From NCBI RefSeq assembly GCF_014192225.1, contig NZ_JACHXS010000016.1:62001-126000 (forward strand): DNA of 64,000 nt, written 5' to 3'. The position numbers and the translations under genes were made by a program. This DNA is from Pseudoduganella umbonata. GTDB taxonomy: Bacteria > Pseudomonadota > Gammaproteobacteria > Burkholderiales > Burkholderiaceae_D. Numbering within the stretch: the stretch's first letter is position 1; each line of letters starts with the position of its first letter. Positions 37,903-46,855 of the stretch are shown piece after piece. A model generated the notes under the pieces. That model ran no database searches. It saw only the letters and a list, made by a program, of their open reading frames with translations, and was not told where the DNA came from.

Positions 37903-38952
37903 TTAGCTGACGATGCCGTCTACGATCGTGACCGAACCGACCACGTTCACTTCGTTCAACTCGACGGTTGCTGCCGCCTGTGCGAAGTTGGCTGCCACGT
38001 ATGCACGCGAACCGCCTGCTTCCAGAACGGTGGTCCAATACGTTACGCCGGCATCTTCGCCTTCGCGGCCCAGTACATCTTCGTACAGGTCAGCGATGAA
38101 CTCGGCGTTCGTCAGTTCGCCGCCGGTGTATTCCTCGGAAGCCGCCAGTGCCGTAGCTACCTGGCCGAGCGTCCAGCCGGCTTCCAGTTGCGCGAACCAG
38201 TAGTCCACGCCACCTGCGTCGGCCGTGCGGTCGAACAGCGCCTGGTACAGGTTAGCTACTGCGGCTTCGTCCGCGTCGGCAGCGAAGATCAGCGCTTCGC
38301 CATCGTCCAGCTGCACGTATTGCGCGTTCGAGATGTCGATCGACACACCGGTCTCTGCGTTGTTGACCACAGCATGGCCATCTTCCACTTCGACGGTGAA
38401 GTCATCGGCTTCGCCGACTGCCTGGATCAGGGTGTCGCCACCGCCAACCACCGTGCTGCTGCCCTCGGCCGCAACAACGATCGTGTGACCGGTACCTGCC
38501 GTGACCACGTCGCCGTCGCCAGCCGTCACATGGGTGTTCTTGTCGTCGGCGATCGTGATGTTGTCGGCTGCTGCCGTGCCAACCACGATACGCTCGATCG
38601 TGTCACCAACTGCTGCCTGTACCACAGCGCCAGGTACCTTGCCGCCGGCTGCAGCAGCGGAATCGAACGTCACGTCCACGCCGCCTTCGCCCTGGAACAG
38701 CACGACTGGCGTATCGCTGTTAACGGTGACCGTGGCTTGCTCATCGTCCGACACGGTAACAAATGCGATCTCGGTGCCAGCAGCGATAGTCAGCGCGCCG
38801 TCGTCCGCAACGGTGATTTCTTCTGCAACGATCGTATCGGTCGCGGTTGGGCTGATCAGCGCCAAGATGCTGTTGATGGTAGCTTCGGTGAAGACCGCGG
38901 TCGACGCGCTCGTCAGCGCTTCGGTGACGGCAGCTTGGTTGGTATCGTACAT
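37903..38952 (-). CDS. Acidic DUF4214-domain protein, probably secreted or surface-bound
   Basis: 349 residues, very acidic, almost without cysteine, poor in lysine and rich in A, V, T, D and G. The N-terminal 25 residues are conserved-looking but not a Sec signal peptide. Residues about 40-225 are low-complexity beta repeats (GDGDVVTAGTGHTIVVAAEG type). Residues about 230-335 hold two DUF4214-type repeats (LYQALFDRTADAGGVDYW and LYEDVLGREGEDAGVTYW). This composition fits type I secretion substrates and surface proteins of Oxalobacteraceae. A strong SD (AAGGAG), an upstream hairpin and a powerful terminator suggest high expression. The adjacent glycosyltransferases could decorate it. Function unknown. 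Confidence 0.8.
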   Translation of the reverse strand: MYDTNQAAVTEALTSASTAVFTEATINSILALISPTATDTIVAEEITVADDGALTIAAGTEIAFVTVSDDEQATVTVNSDTPVVLFQGEGGVDVTFDSAAAAGGKVPGAVVQAAVGDTIERIVVGTAAADNITIADDKNTHVTAGDGDVVTAGTGHTIVVAAEGSSTVVGGGDTLIQAVGEADDFTVEVEDGHAVVNNAETGVSIDISNAQYVQLDDGEALIFAADADEAAVANLYQALFDRTADAGGVDYWFAQLEAGWTLGQVATALAASEEYTGGELTNAEFIADLYEDVLGREGEDAGVTYWTTVLEAGGSRAYVAANFAQAAATVELNEVNVVGSVTIVDGIVS

Positions 38953-39491
38953 GAGAGACCTACTCCTTAAGGTTTAGTAATCTCCGGGAATACCCCGGTT
39001 CTATCAAACGGACCAGGCCGCAAGACGCGGTCCGTTATTCGTTTTCAGTGCCTGTTCAAACTCACTTGAGTATTGCTGTCTTCGCCACCAGGCTTGGCTG
39101 AGATCAAGACGTGCAGAGTCATACTCTGGTCGAACTAATCGCGAGAATAAGCGTGCCACGTTTTTCACCCACGCGCAGGGATGATTTAATTGCATCAAAC
39201 GTAGGGACTGAACATTGACGTCAGATGTTGCGAATTGACGTCACGTACTGCAGGGTTAGCTTGAATTCGCGATTCTACAGGGAAATATCCTGCGAAATCT
39301 CACACATTGTTACGAAAAATGGCTATTACGTCAAAATATTCATTCGTGAAACCTCAAATGCTATAAAAATTGCATCATTGAAACACCGAATTACCCCGGC
39401 TTTGCCGCGCTGTTCCCGCCTTCGCCTTTTCATTCCATGCCCGACAATGCAGGCTCAGTAATCCAGCACAGTCGAGCATCAGGCAGAAAAC
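38953..39491. other. Intergenic region between DUF4214 gene and flhB
   Basis: 539 bases. Near the DUF4214 start are AAGGAG, a small hairpin (CCGGG/CCCGG, 38984-38998) and an 8-base-pair hairpin AACGGACC/GGTCCGTT at 39007-39036. A 64-codon minus-strand frame (39004-39198) overlaps the second hairpin and has no ribosome site; it is not called. The flhB side has no clear sigma-28 or sigma-54 match. Confidence 0.5.
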
Positions 39492-40637
39492 ATGGCAGAA
39501 GACAGCGAAGCCGAGAAGACAGAACCCGCGTCAGAGAGGCGCCTCCAGCAGGCGCGTGAAGAAGGCGATGTTCCCCGCTCGCGGGAAGTGGCGACGTTTA
39601 CCGTGCTGATGGCCGCGGGCGCCGGCCTGTACATCTTTGGTGCAACGATGGCGCGCCAGCTGTCGGCCACGCTCGCTTCCGGCCTGAGGCTGACGCGCGA
39701 GCAGGTATTCGACATGGATGTGCTGGGCACGCGCATCCTGGCCGACGTGGTGCAGGTACTGATCACGTTCCTGCCCCTGGGCCTGGCCGTGATGCTGGTG
39801 GCGATCGCTTCGCCGGTGCTGGTGGGCGGCTGGCTGTTTACCGCCAAGGGCTTCATGCCGAAGTTCGGCAAGCTGAACCCCATCAACGGCATCACCAACA
39901 TGGTGTCGAAGAACGCGCTGGTGGAACTGGTCAAGGCCATCATCAAGACCATCATCGTCGGCGCCGTCGCCTACATGGTCGTGATGCGCTACAAGGATGC
40001 CATCTTCGGCCTCGTGTCCGAGCCGGCCCATGAAGGCTACCAGCACATGCTGGACATGCTGGCGATGAGCTTCCTGATCCTGGTCGGCGCGCTGGGCTTC
40101 ATCGCTCTCATCGATGCGCCGTACCAGATGTGGCACTACGCGAACAAGATGAAGATGACGCGGCAGGAAATGATCCAGGAATCGAAGGAATCGGACGGCA
40201 ACCCGCAGATCAAGGGCAAGATCCGCCAGATGCAGCGCGAGATGGCGCGTCGCCGGATGATGCAGGACGTGCCGACCGCCGACGTGGTCGTCACCAACCC
40301 GACCCACTACGCGGTGGCGCTGAAGTATGCGGACGGCTCGAAGGGCGCGCCGAAGGTGGTTGCAAAGGGCACCGATGCGGTGGCCGCGAAGATCCGCGAG
40401 CTGGCCAAGGAGCACCGGGTGGCGATCCTGGAAGCGCCGGCGCTGGCCCGCGCACTGCACAAGCACAGCGATATCGGCGACGAGATCCCACAGCGGCTGT
40501 ATGCGGCCGTGGCCGAAGTGCTGGCTTACGTATACCAGCTGCGCGCCTACCGGCCGGGCGGGCGCTATCCGGATCGTCCAACCAAACTCGACGTGCCGGC
40601 GGACATGGATCCGAATACCGCGCCACCGAAACCGTAA
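39492..40637 (+). CDS. flhB: Flagellar export protein FlhB
   Basis: 381 residues. Substrate-specificity switch of the flagellar type III export gate. The N-terminal half has four membrane segments (about 35-55, 90-115, 145-165, 188-210). The cytoplasmic half carries the self-cleavage site N269-P-T-H, followed by Y-A-V-A-L. The N-terminus EKTEPASERRLQQAREEGDVPRS is classic. A C-terminal tail of about 25 residues is proline-rich. It heads the block flhB, flhA, flhF, flhG, fliA, motC, motD, with 24 bases to flhA. Confidence 0.96.
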   Translation: MAEDSEAEKTEPASERRLQQAREEGDVPRSREVATFTVLMAAGAGLYIFGATMARQLSATLASGLRLTREQVFDMDVLGTRILADVVQVLITFLPLGLAVMLVAIASPVLVGGWLFTAKGFMPKFGKLNPINGITNMVSKNALVELVKAIIKTIIVGAVAYMVVMRYKDAIFGLVSEPAHEGYQHMLDMLAMSFLILVGALGFIALIDAPYQMWHYANKMKMTRQEMIQESKESDGNPQIKGKIRQMQREMARRRMMQDVPTADVVVTNPTHYAVALKYADGSKGAPKVVAKGTDAVAAKIRELAKEHRVAILEAPALARALHKHSDIGDEIPQRLYAAVAEVLAYVYQLRAYRPGGRYPDRPTKLDVPADMDPNTAPPKP

Positions 40638-40661
40638 CCGTCACACCGAAGGAAGAACACG

Positions 40662-42815
40662 ATGCAAGCGCTCAAGATGGCCGGCTGGATGAACGGTATC
40701 ACCGGCGGCAAGCCACAGACACTGGCCGCGCCGGTCCTGATCATCATGCTGCTGGCAATGATGATCCTGCCGCTGCCGGCATTCATCCTCGACCTGTTCT
40801 TCAGCTTTAATATCGCCATTTCCGTGATCGTGCTGCTGACCGCGCTGTATACCGTCAAGCCGCTCGATTTCATGGCGTTTCCGATCGTGCTGCTGCTGAC
40901 CACGATGCTGCGGCTGGCGCTGAACGTGGCCTCGACCCGCATCGTGCTGACCGAAGGGCACACGGGGCCGGACGCGGCCGGCAAGGTGGTCGAGGCGTTC
41001 GGCCACTTCCTGATCGGCGGTAACTACACCGTCGGTATCGTGGTGTTCATCATCCTCACCATCATCAACTTCGTCGTAGTCACCAAGGGTGCTGGCCGTA
41101 TCGCCGAGGTGGGCGCCCGTTTCGCGCTCGATGCGCTGCCCGGCAAGCAGATGGCGATCGACGCCGACCTGAACGCCGGCCTGATCGGCGAGGCCGAAGC
41201 GAAACAGCGCCGCAGCGAAGTGTCGATGGAAGCGGAATTCTATGGCGCGATGGACGGCGCCTCGAAGTACGTGCGGGGCGATGCGGTAGCCGGTATCCTG
41301 GTCACCGTCATCAACATCGTCGGCGGGCTGCTGGTCGGGCTGATCATGCACGACATGGCATTCGGCGATGCGGTGCGCACCTATACGCTGCTGGCCATCG
41401 GCGACGGCCTGGTGGCGCAGATCCCATCGCTGATCATCTCGCTGGCGGCCGGTGCCGTCGTGTCGCGCGTGGCGTCGGAAAAGGATATCGGCTCGCAGCT
41501 GGTCGGCCAGTTGTTCGCCAAGCCGCAGGTCATGTACATCACCGCCGCCATCATCGGCGGGCTGGGCCTGATTCCCGGCATGCCGAACCTGGTGTTCCTG
41601 CTGCTGGGCGGGGCGCTGGCCGGTGGCGGCTACCTGCTTGCCAAGCGGGAAAAGGAGGCGCCGGAAGGCGGTGCGGCGGCCGGCCCGGCTGGCGGCGGCG
41701 GTGCGGGTGCCGGTGCCGCTGCAGGCGGCGCGGCCGCGGGCGGGCAGGGCGGCGGCGCGGCCGGCGAGAACGAAGAGGCCACGTGGAGCGACGTGATGGC
41801 CGTCGATACCCTCGGCCTGGAAGTGGGCTACCGCCTGATTCCGCTGGTCGACAAGGCGCAGAGCGGCGAACTGCTCAAGCGCATCAAGGGCATCCGCAAG
41901 AAGTTCGCGCAGGAGGTCGGCTTCCTGGCGCCGCCGGTGCACATCCGCGACAACCTGGAGCTGAAGCCTTCCGCCTACCGCATCACGCTGAAGGGCGTGG
42001 AGGTGGGCACCGGCGAAGCGTTCAACGGCCAGTTCCTGGCGATCAACCCGGGCATGGCGAGCGGTACGCTGCCGGGCCTGGCCACGACCGACCCGGCGTT
42101 CGGCCTGCCCGCCGTATGGATCGATGCCAGCCTGCGCGACCAGGCGCAGGGCATGGGCTACACGGTGGTCGATGCCGGCACCGTCGTCGCCACGCACCTG
42201 AACCACCTGATCACGTCGCACGCCTCGGAACTGCTGGGCCGCAGCGAAGTGCAGGCGCTGCTCGACCACCTGGGCAAGGAAGCGCCGAAACTGACCGAGG
42301 ACCTGGTGCCGAAGACGATCTCGCTGTCGTCCCTGCAGAAGGTGCTGCAGAACCTGCTGGCCGAAGGCGTGCACATTCGCGACATGCGCTCGATCATCGA
42401 AGCGCTGTCCGAACACACCGCGCACACGCAGGACCCGAACGAACTGACCGCGCTGGTGCGGATCGCGCTGGGCCGGGCGATCGTCCAGCAACTGTTCCCG
42501 GGGAATGGCGAACTCTCGGTGATGACGCTCGACAACCGCCTGGAACGCCTGCTGATGCAGGCGCTGGCCCAGGGCGGCGCCGACGGTGCCGGCATCGAGC
42601 CTGGCCTGGCCGACACGATCGCCCAGCAGGCCGCGCAGGCCGCCGCGCAGCAGGAAGCGCTGGGCGTCAACGCCGTGCTGCTGGTGCCCGGCCCGTTGCG
42701 GCCACTGCTGTCGCGCTTCCTGCGGCGCGCGCTGCCGCACCTGAAGGTGCTGTCGCATGCCGAGATTCCGGAATCGAAGACGATCCGGGTGACGGCGCTG
42801 GTCGGCAACACCTGA
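40662..42815 (+). CDS. flhA: Flagellar export protein FlhA
   Basis: 717 residues, slightly longer than the usual 690-700. The membrane half has about eight segments and the conserved D-L-N-A-G and FHIPEP-type region (GKQMAIDADLNAGLIGEAEAKQRR). The cytoplasmic half, which docks export chaperones, begins near residue 375 (WSDVMAVDTLGLEVGYRLIPLVD). The excess length is a Gly/Ala-rich linker at about 335-370 between the two halves. FlhA uses proton flow to drive export. A palindromic and duplicated intergenic stretch follows before flhF. Confidence 0.96.
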   Translation: MQALKMAGWMNGITGGKPQTLAAPVLIIMLLAMMILPLPAFILDLFFSFNIAISVIVLLTALYTVKPLDFMAFPIVLLLTTMLRLALNVASTRIVLTEGHTGPDAAGKVVEAFGHFLIGGNYTVGIVVFIILTIINFVVVTKGAGRIAEVGARFALDALPGKQMAIDADLNAGLIGEAEAKQRRSEVSMEAEFYGAMDGASKYVRGDAVAGILVTVINIVGGLLVGLIMHDMAFGDAVRTYTLLAIGDGLVAQIPSLIISLAAGAVVSRVASEKDIGSQLVGQLFAKPQVMYITAAIIGGLGLIPGMPNLVFLLLGGALAGGGYLLAKREKEAPEGGAAAGPAGGGGAGAGAAAGGAAAGGQGGGAAGENEEATWSDVMAVDTLGLEVGYRLIPLVDKAQSGELLKRIKGIRKKFAQEVGFLAPPVHIRDNLELKPSAYRITLKGVEVGTGEAFNGQFLAINPGMASGTLPGLATTDPAFGLPAVWIDASLRDQAQGMGYTVVDAGTVVATHLNHLITSHASELLGRSEVQALLDHLGKEAPKLTEDLVPKTISLSSLQKVLQNLLAEGVHIRDMRSIIEALSEHTAHTQDPNELTALVRIALGRAIVQQLFPGNGELSVMTLDNRLERLLMQALAQGGADGAGIEPGLADTIAQQAAQAAAQQEALGVNAVLLVPGPLRPLLSRFLRRALPHLKVLSHAEIPESKTIRVTALVGNT

Positions 42816-42911
42816 GCTCGTGTCCACCATGGGGTCAGGCACGAAAGTGGACACGAACTCGTCAGTTAGATGGCCTGGTTCGTGTCGCTAAACCGGCAAC
42901 ACCTGAGCTCG
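42803..42911. repeat. 18-base direct repeat and hairpin after flhA
   Basis: CGGCAACACCTGAGCTCG occurs at 42803-42820 (covering the flhA stop codon) and again at 42894-42911. Between them GTGTCCAC (42820-42827) and GTGGACAC (42847-42854) form a hairpin. The second copy looks like a duplicate of the flhA tail made when the hairpin element was inserted. Confidence 0.75.
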
Positions 42912-43043
42912 CTCGGAGTCATCTGTATAGCGGTCGTCGAAATACCCCCCTTTTCCCCACCTGTTCCAATGATGCTTACTCCACGGCATCGTCAATAATT
43001 TCACCATCGAGAAAAACTCTGTGCATGGCGAACAGGAGCAGCA

Positions 43044-44501
43044 ATGAACGTCAAGAAATTTACCGCGCCCACGTCGCGTGAGGCGCTGCGCAAGGTGCGC
43101 GAGGCCCTGGGGCCGGATGCGGTGATCCTGTCGAATCGCCCGATGGATGGCGTGGTCGAGATCCTGGCGCTGGCCAACGACGATGCCGCATCGCTGGCCA
43201 GCCCGGTCGACGATGCGCCACCGGGCGCGCCGCACCTGGACCTGGACGATGGCTACGCCGCCGCGCCGGCACCGGTCGCTGCACGGCAGCCGCAGATGGC
43301 CGCGCGCCCCGCCATGCAGGCGCCGTCGGCACCGATGCCGCGCGCGCCATTCGCGCCGTCGATGCCGCCTCAGTCGATGCATCCGATGCAGCCGCCGGCG
43401 CACCAGCCGATCCAGCAAGCGACGCACCAGCCCGTCCAGCAGGCGATGCACCAGCCGCGGCAGCAAGCGATGCCGCCGGCCGTGGACATGGCCAGCATCA
43501 GCGCGTTGCTGGCCGAGGCCGTCAACTCGGCCAAGGCCAATGCCGCCGCCGAGATGCACGGCATGATGACCGAGCTGCGCGCCATGCGCGGCATGATGGA
43601 AACCCAGCTGGCCGAACTGTCGTGGGGCAGCGCGCAGCAGCGCGAACCGCACAAGGCGGCCGTGCTGCGCGAACTGCTGGCCGCCGGCTTTTCAGCCACG
43701 CTGGCGCGCCGCCTGCTGGACAAGCTGCCGGCCGGCCGCGGCGCCGACGAAGCGCTGCGCTGGATCCGCACCGTGCTGGCACGGAACATCGGTGCGATGG
43801 CCAACGAAGATGCGCTGATCGAGCGCGGCGGCGTGTTCGCGCTGGTGGGGCCGACCGGTGTCGGTAAGACCACCAGCACGGCCAAGCTGGCGGCGCGTTG
43901 CGTGATGCGCCATGGCCCGGAAAAGCTGGCGCTGATCACCACCGATGCCTATCGTATCGGCGCACACGAACAGTTGCGTATCTACGGCAAGATCCTTGGC
44001 GTGATGGTACATTCCGTGAAGGATGAGGCCGACTTGCGCATCGCCCTGAAAGAGCTGCGCAACAAGCACACGGTGCTGATCGATACGGTCGGCGTCAGCC
44101 AGCGCGACCAGATGGTCACCGAGCAGGTGGCGATGCTGCAGGGCACCGATGTCGACGTCAAGCGGCTGCTGTGCCTGAACGCCACGTCCACCCAGGAAAC
44201 GCTGACCGAAGTGGTGCGCGCCTACCAGGGCAGCGGCCTGGCCGGCAGCATCATCACCAAGCTGGACGAAGCGGCGTCGCTGGGCAATGTGCTCGACGTG
44301 GTGATTCGCCAGAAGCTGCAACTGTTCTATGTGTCGAATGGCCAGCGCGTGCCGGAAGACCTGCACCTGGCACAGCCGGCCGAGCTCGTGGAGCGGGCGT
44401 TCCGGCTGAAGAAGGACGGATCCGACCTTACCGATGGCGAGCTGCCGATGCTGATGGCGGCGGCCGGCAACGATGGACTGCGCGAGGTGCACCTTGGCTA
44501 A
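43044..44501 (+). CDS. flhF: Flagellar GTPase FlhF
   Basis: 485 residues. SRP-type GTPase that places the flagellum at the cell pole. The basic N-terminal segment (MNVKKFTAPTSREALRKVREALG) is followed by a long low-complexity linker (about 60-150) rich in A, P, M, Q and H, with an H-Q-P-x-Q-Q-A repeat at 120-143. The NG domain has Walker A GPTGVGKTT at 269-277 and D-T-V-G at 347-350. A Shine-Dalgarno AGGAG is present. FlhF with FlhG indicates controlled number and placement, suggesting polar flagellation. Its stop overlaps the flhG start. Confidence 0.95.
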   Translation: MNVKKFTAPTSREALRKVREALGPDAVILSNRPMDGVVEILALANDDAASLASPVDDAPPGAPHLDLDDGYAAAPAPVAARQPQMAARPAMQAPSAPMPRAPFAPSMPPQSMHPMQPPAHQPIQQATHQPVQQAMHQPRQQAMPPAVDMASISALLAEAVNSAKANAAAEMHGMMTELRAMRGMMETQLAELSWGSAQQREPHKAAVLRELLAAGFSATLARRLLDKLPAGRGADEALRWIRTVLARNIGAMANEDALIERGGVFALVGPTGVGKTTSTAKLAARCVMRHGPEKLALITTDAYRIGAHEQLRIYGKILGVMVHSVKDEADLRIALKELRNKHTVLIDTVGVSQRDQMVTEQVAMLQGTDVDVKRLLCLNATSTQETLTEVVRAYQGSGLAGSIITKLDEAASLGNVLDVVIRQKLQLFYVSNGQRVPEDLHLAQPAELVERAFRLKKDGSDLTDGELPMLMAAAGNDGLREVHLG

Positions 44502-45372
44502 CTTTAACTTTGACCAGGCGGAAGGACTGCGGCGCATGCTGGCAGGGCCGCCGCGGCCGCGCATCGTCACGTTCCTGTCGGCCACGCCGCAGGACGACAA
44601 GGGCGCCATGCTGGTCAACCTGGGCGCTTCGCTGGCGCGTGCCGGCAACGACGTGGTGCTGGTCGATGCCTGCGCCAGCGCGCATGGCGTGGCGTCGCGC
44701 CTCGGCGTCGACAACGGCGCCAGCCTGCTCAACGTGGCGCGCCAGGAATGCGCGCTGAACGAAGTCATCCATGAAGTGCCGCAGGGCTTCAACGTGGTGT
44801 CGATGACGCGCGGCGAACCGCGCAACGGCCCGCAGGAAGCGCGCCGGCTGGCCAAGGCGTTCGACGTGCTGGCCGCGCAGGCCGGCATCGTGCTCGTCGA
44901 CGGCGAGTTCGATGGCGAAGCATTCCCGGTGCCGGTCATGGCCAGCTCTGAAATCGTGGTGCAGGTATCGAACAGCGCCACGTCGATCACGAATGCGTAC
45001 ATGATGATCAAGCGGCTCAACCACGAGCTGGGCCGGCGGCCGTTCGGCATCGTCGTCACTGGAGCGTCCGAGCGGGAGGCCAGGGTGGTTTACGATAATA
45101 TGGCACAGGCGGCAAGCCGTTACCTGGCAGTGAATCTCGTCTCGATGGGTTCGGTGCCGGCCGATGAATACCTGCACCGTGCGGCGCGTCTGGGTCGCGC
45201 CGTGGTCGACGCATTCCCGCTGGCCGGTGCTTCGGTAGCGTTTCGTCAACTGGCGGGGCGGTTCGCGCTGGCCGCGCCGTCGCCATCGTCAGCGCCGTCG
45301 CTATCGTCGATTTCTTCGATCTCGTCGATGTCGTCGCATCATGCAGGGGACGGCCACTACATGCAGCACTGA
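44494..45372 (+). CDS. flhG: Flagellar number regulator FlhG/FleN-like, MinD family
   Basis: 292 residues from a TTG at 44494 with GAGGTG just upstream, overlapping the end of flhF by 8 bases. The MinD/ParA fold is recognisable (VTFLSAT, DDKGAMLVNLGASLARAGNDVVLVDAC, VNLVSMGSVPAD). However, the deviant Walker A motif K-G-G-x-G-K-[ST] is absent: residues 29-40 read S-A-T-P-Q-D-D-K-G-A-M-L. ATP binding may be lost or altered. The C-terminal 35 residues are serine-rich. Position between flhF and fliA supports the FlhG assignment. Confidence 0.85.
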   Translation: MANFNFDQAEGLRRMLAGPPRPRIVTFLSATPQDDKGAMLVNLGASLARAGNDVVLVDACASAHGVASRLGVDNGASLLNVARQECALNEVIHEVPQGFNVVSMTRGEPRNGPQEARRLAKAFDVLAAQAGIVLVDGEFDGEAFPVPVMASSEIVVQVSNSATSITNAYMMIKRLNHELGRRPFGIVVTGASEREARVVYDNMAQAASRYLAVNLVSMGSVPADEYLHRAARLGRAVVDAFPLAGASVAFRQLAGRFALAAPSPSSAPSLSSISSISSMSSHHAGDGHYMQH

Positions 45373-45388
45373 ACAAGAATAGAGATTT

Positions 45389-46120
45389 ATGTACACGGTC
45401 AAAGGGAAGGTGAACAAGGATTCGCTGCTGACGGAGCACATGCCCCTCGTAAAGCGCCTTGCTCACCACATGAAGGCAAAATTGCCGCCCAGCGTGGAAG
45501 TGGATGACCTGGTACAGGCGGGCATGATCGGCCTGCTGGACGCGATCAACCGCTACGAGGAAACGCATGGCGCCCAGTTCGAAACCTATGCGGTGATGCG
45601 CATCCGCGGCGCCATGCTCGACGAACTGCGCAGCAGCGACTGGATGCCCCGCACCTTGCGGCAGGACATGCGCAAGATCGAAAACGCCATGTCGGTGCTG
45701 CAGCAGCAGCTGGGCCGCCCGCCCTCCGAATCCGAAGTCGCCAAGTCGCTCAAGCTGTCGCTCGAGGCCTACCAGGACATGCTGGGCGAAGGCGGCGGCC
45801 ACCAGCTGGTGTACTACGAGGACTTCAAGAACGAAGACGGCAGCGACAGCTTCCTCGACCGCTACGCGCAGGACGACGAGGCCGATCCGCTGCGCTCGCT
45901 GATGGACACCGGTTTCCGCCAGGCCGTGATCGATGCGATCGACGCATTGCCGCCGCGCGAGAAGTTGCTGATGGGCCTGTACTACGAAGAAGAATTGAAC
46001 CTGAAGGAAATCGGCGCCGTGATGGGCGTCTCCGAATCACGCGTGTCGCAGTTGCATACCCAGGCGGTATCCCGGCTGCGCGCCACGTTGCGGGAGCAGG
46101 CATGGACTGGTCCAGCGTAG
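45389..46120 (+). CDS. fliA: RNA polymerase sigma factor FliA (sigma-28)
   Basis: 243 residues. Regions 2 (VKRLAHHMKAKLPPSVEVDDLVQAGMIGLLDAI), 3 and 4 (LPPREKLLMGLYYEEELNLKEIGAVMGVSESRVSQLHTQAVSRLR) are complete. It directs transcription of late flagellar and chemotaxis genes. Matching promoters occur in this window before flgM and flgK, and its anti-sigma factor FlgM is encoded at 48276. The end overlaps motC by 19 bases. Confidence 0.96.
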   Translation: MYTVKGKVNKDSLLTEHMPLVKRLAHHMKAKLPPSVEVDDLVQAGMIGLLDAINRYEETHGAQFETYAVMRIRGAMLDELRSSDWMPRTLRQDMRKIENAMSVLQQQLGRPPSESEVAKSLKLSLEAYQDMLGEGGGHQLVYYEDFKNEDGSDSFLDRYAQDDEADPLRSLMDTGFRQAVIDAIDALPPREKLLMGLYYEEELNLKEIGAVMGVSESRVSQLHTQAVSRLRATLREQAWTGPA

Positions 46121-46848
46121 CGGGGTTGTTGCTGGCGCTGGCCGGCCTGATCGTGGGCATGGCACTGGAAGGCGGCGACCCGTCGTCGCTGGTGCAGCCG
46201 GCCGCATTCGCGATCGTGGTGGTCGGTACTTTCGGCGCCGTGCTGCTGCAGACCCGGCCGGCCACGCTGCGGCGCGGCATCCTGATGCTGCAGTGGGTGT
46301 TCCGGCCGCCGACGGATAACCGTATCCTGCTGGCGCGCGACATCCAGGCGTGGAACCAGACCGTGCGCCGCGAAGGCCCGCTGGCGCTGGAGCGCCACAT
46401 GAACAGCGCGCGCAACGTGTTCCTGGCCAAGGGCCTGCGCATGGTGATCGACGGCATCCAGCCCGACAAGCTGCGCCAGCTGCTCGATACCGAGATCACC
46501 GCATTCGAAACGGCCGAGCGGCAGGCCGTGCGCATCTGGGAATCGGCGGCCGGCTATGCGCCCACGATCGGCATCCTGGGCGCCGTGCTGGGCCTGATCC
46601 ACGTGATGGAAAACCTCACCGATCCGTCCCGGCTGGGGCCCGGCATCGCGGTGGCGTTCGTGTCCACGATCTATGGTGTGGGACTGGCGAACCTGTTCTT
46701 CTACCCGATCGCGAACAAGCTGAAGAACATCGTCATCGCCCAGGTGCACCAGCAGGAAATCGCCGCCGCCGTCTTCCACGACATCGCCAGCGGCGACTTC
46801 TCGCGCATCATGGACGAGCGCATCTCCACGCTGATGCACGATTACTGA
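46102..46848 (+). CDS. motC: Flagellar stator protein MotC (MotA family)
   Basis: 248 residues with four membrane segments (about 7-22, 32-48, 150-170, 180-202), a long cytoplasmic loop and the MotA motif G-I-L-G-A-V-L-G-L-I-H-V near 154. This is the short MotC form typical of sodium- or proton-driven second stators such as Pseudomonas MotCD. It overlaps fliA and is followed 8 bases later by motD. Confidence 0.92.
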   Translation: MDWSSVAGLLLALAGLIVGMALEGGDPSSLVQPAAFAIVVVGTFGAVLLQTRPATLRRGILMLQWVFRPPTDNRILLARDIQAWNQTVRREGPLALERHMNSARNVFLAKGLRMVIDGIQPDKLRQLLDTEITAFETAERQAVRIWESAAGYAPTIGILGAVLGLIHVMENLTDPSRLGPGIAVAFVSTIYGVGLANLFFYPIANKLKNIVIAQVHQQEIAAAVFHDIASGDFSRIMDERISTLMHDY

Positions 46849-46855
46849 GACGACG

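Noticed and set aside
37850..38038. Upstream extension of the GT2 protein at 35867
   Set aside because: It would be transcribed through the intrinsic terminator of the DUF4214 gene and is antisense-like to nothing conserved. ATG 37849 follows the terminator.
39004..39198. 64-codon minus-strand frame upstream of the DUF4214 gene
   Set aside because: It starts at TTG/ATG without Shine-Dalgarno and its end lies in a stable hairpin. It could be a leader RNA instead; evidence is too thin to call.
40641..42854. 737-codon minus-strand frame
   Set aside because: Antisense to flhA.
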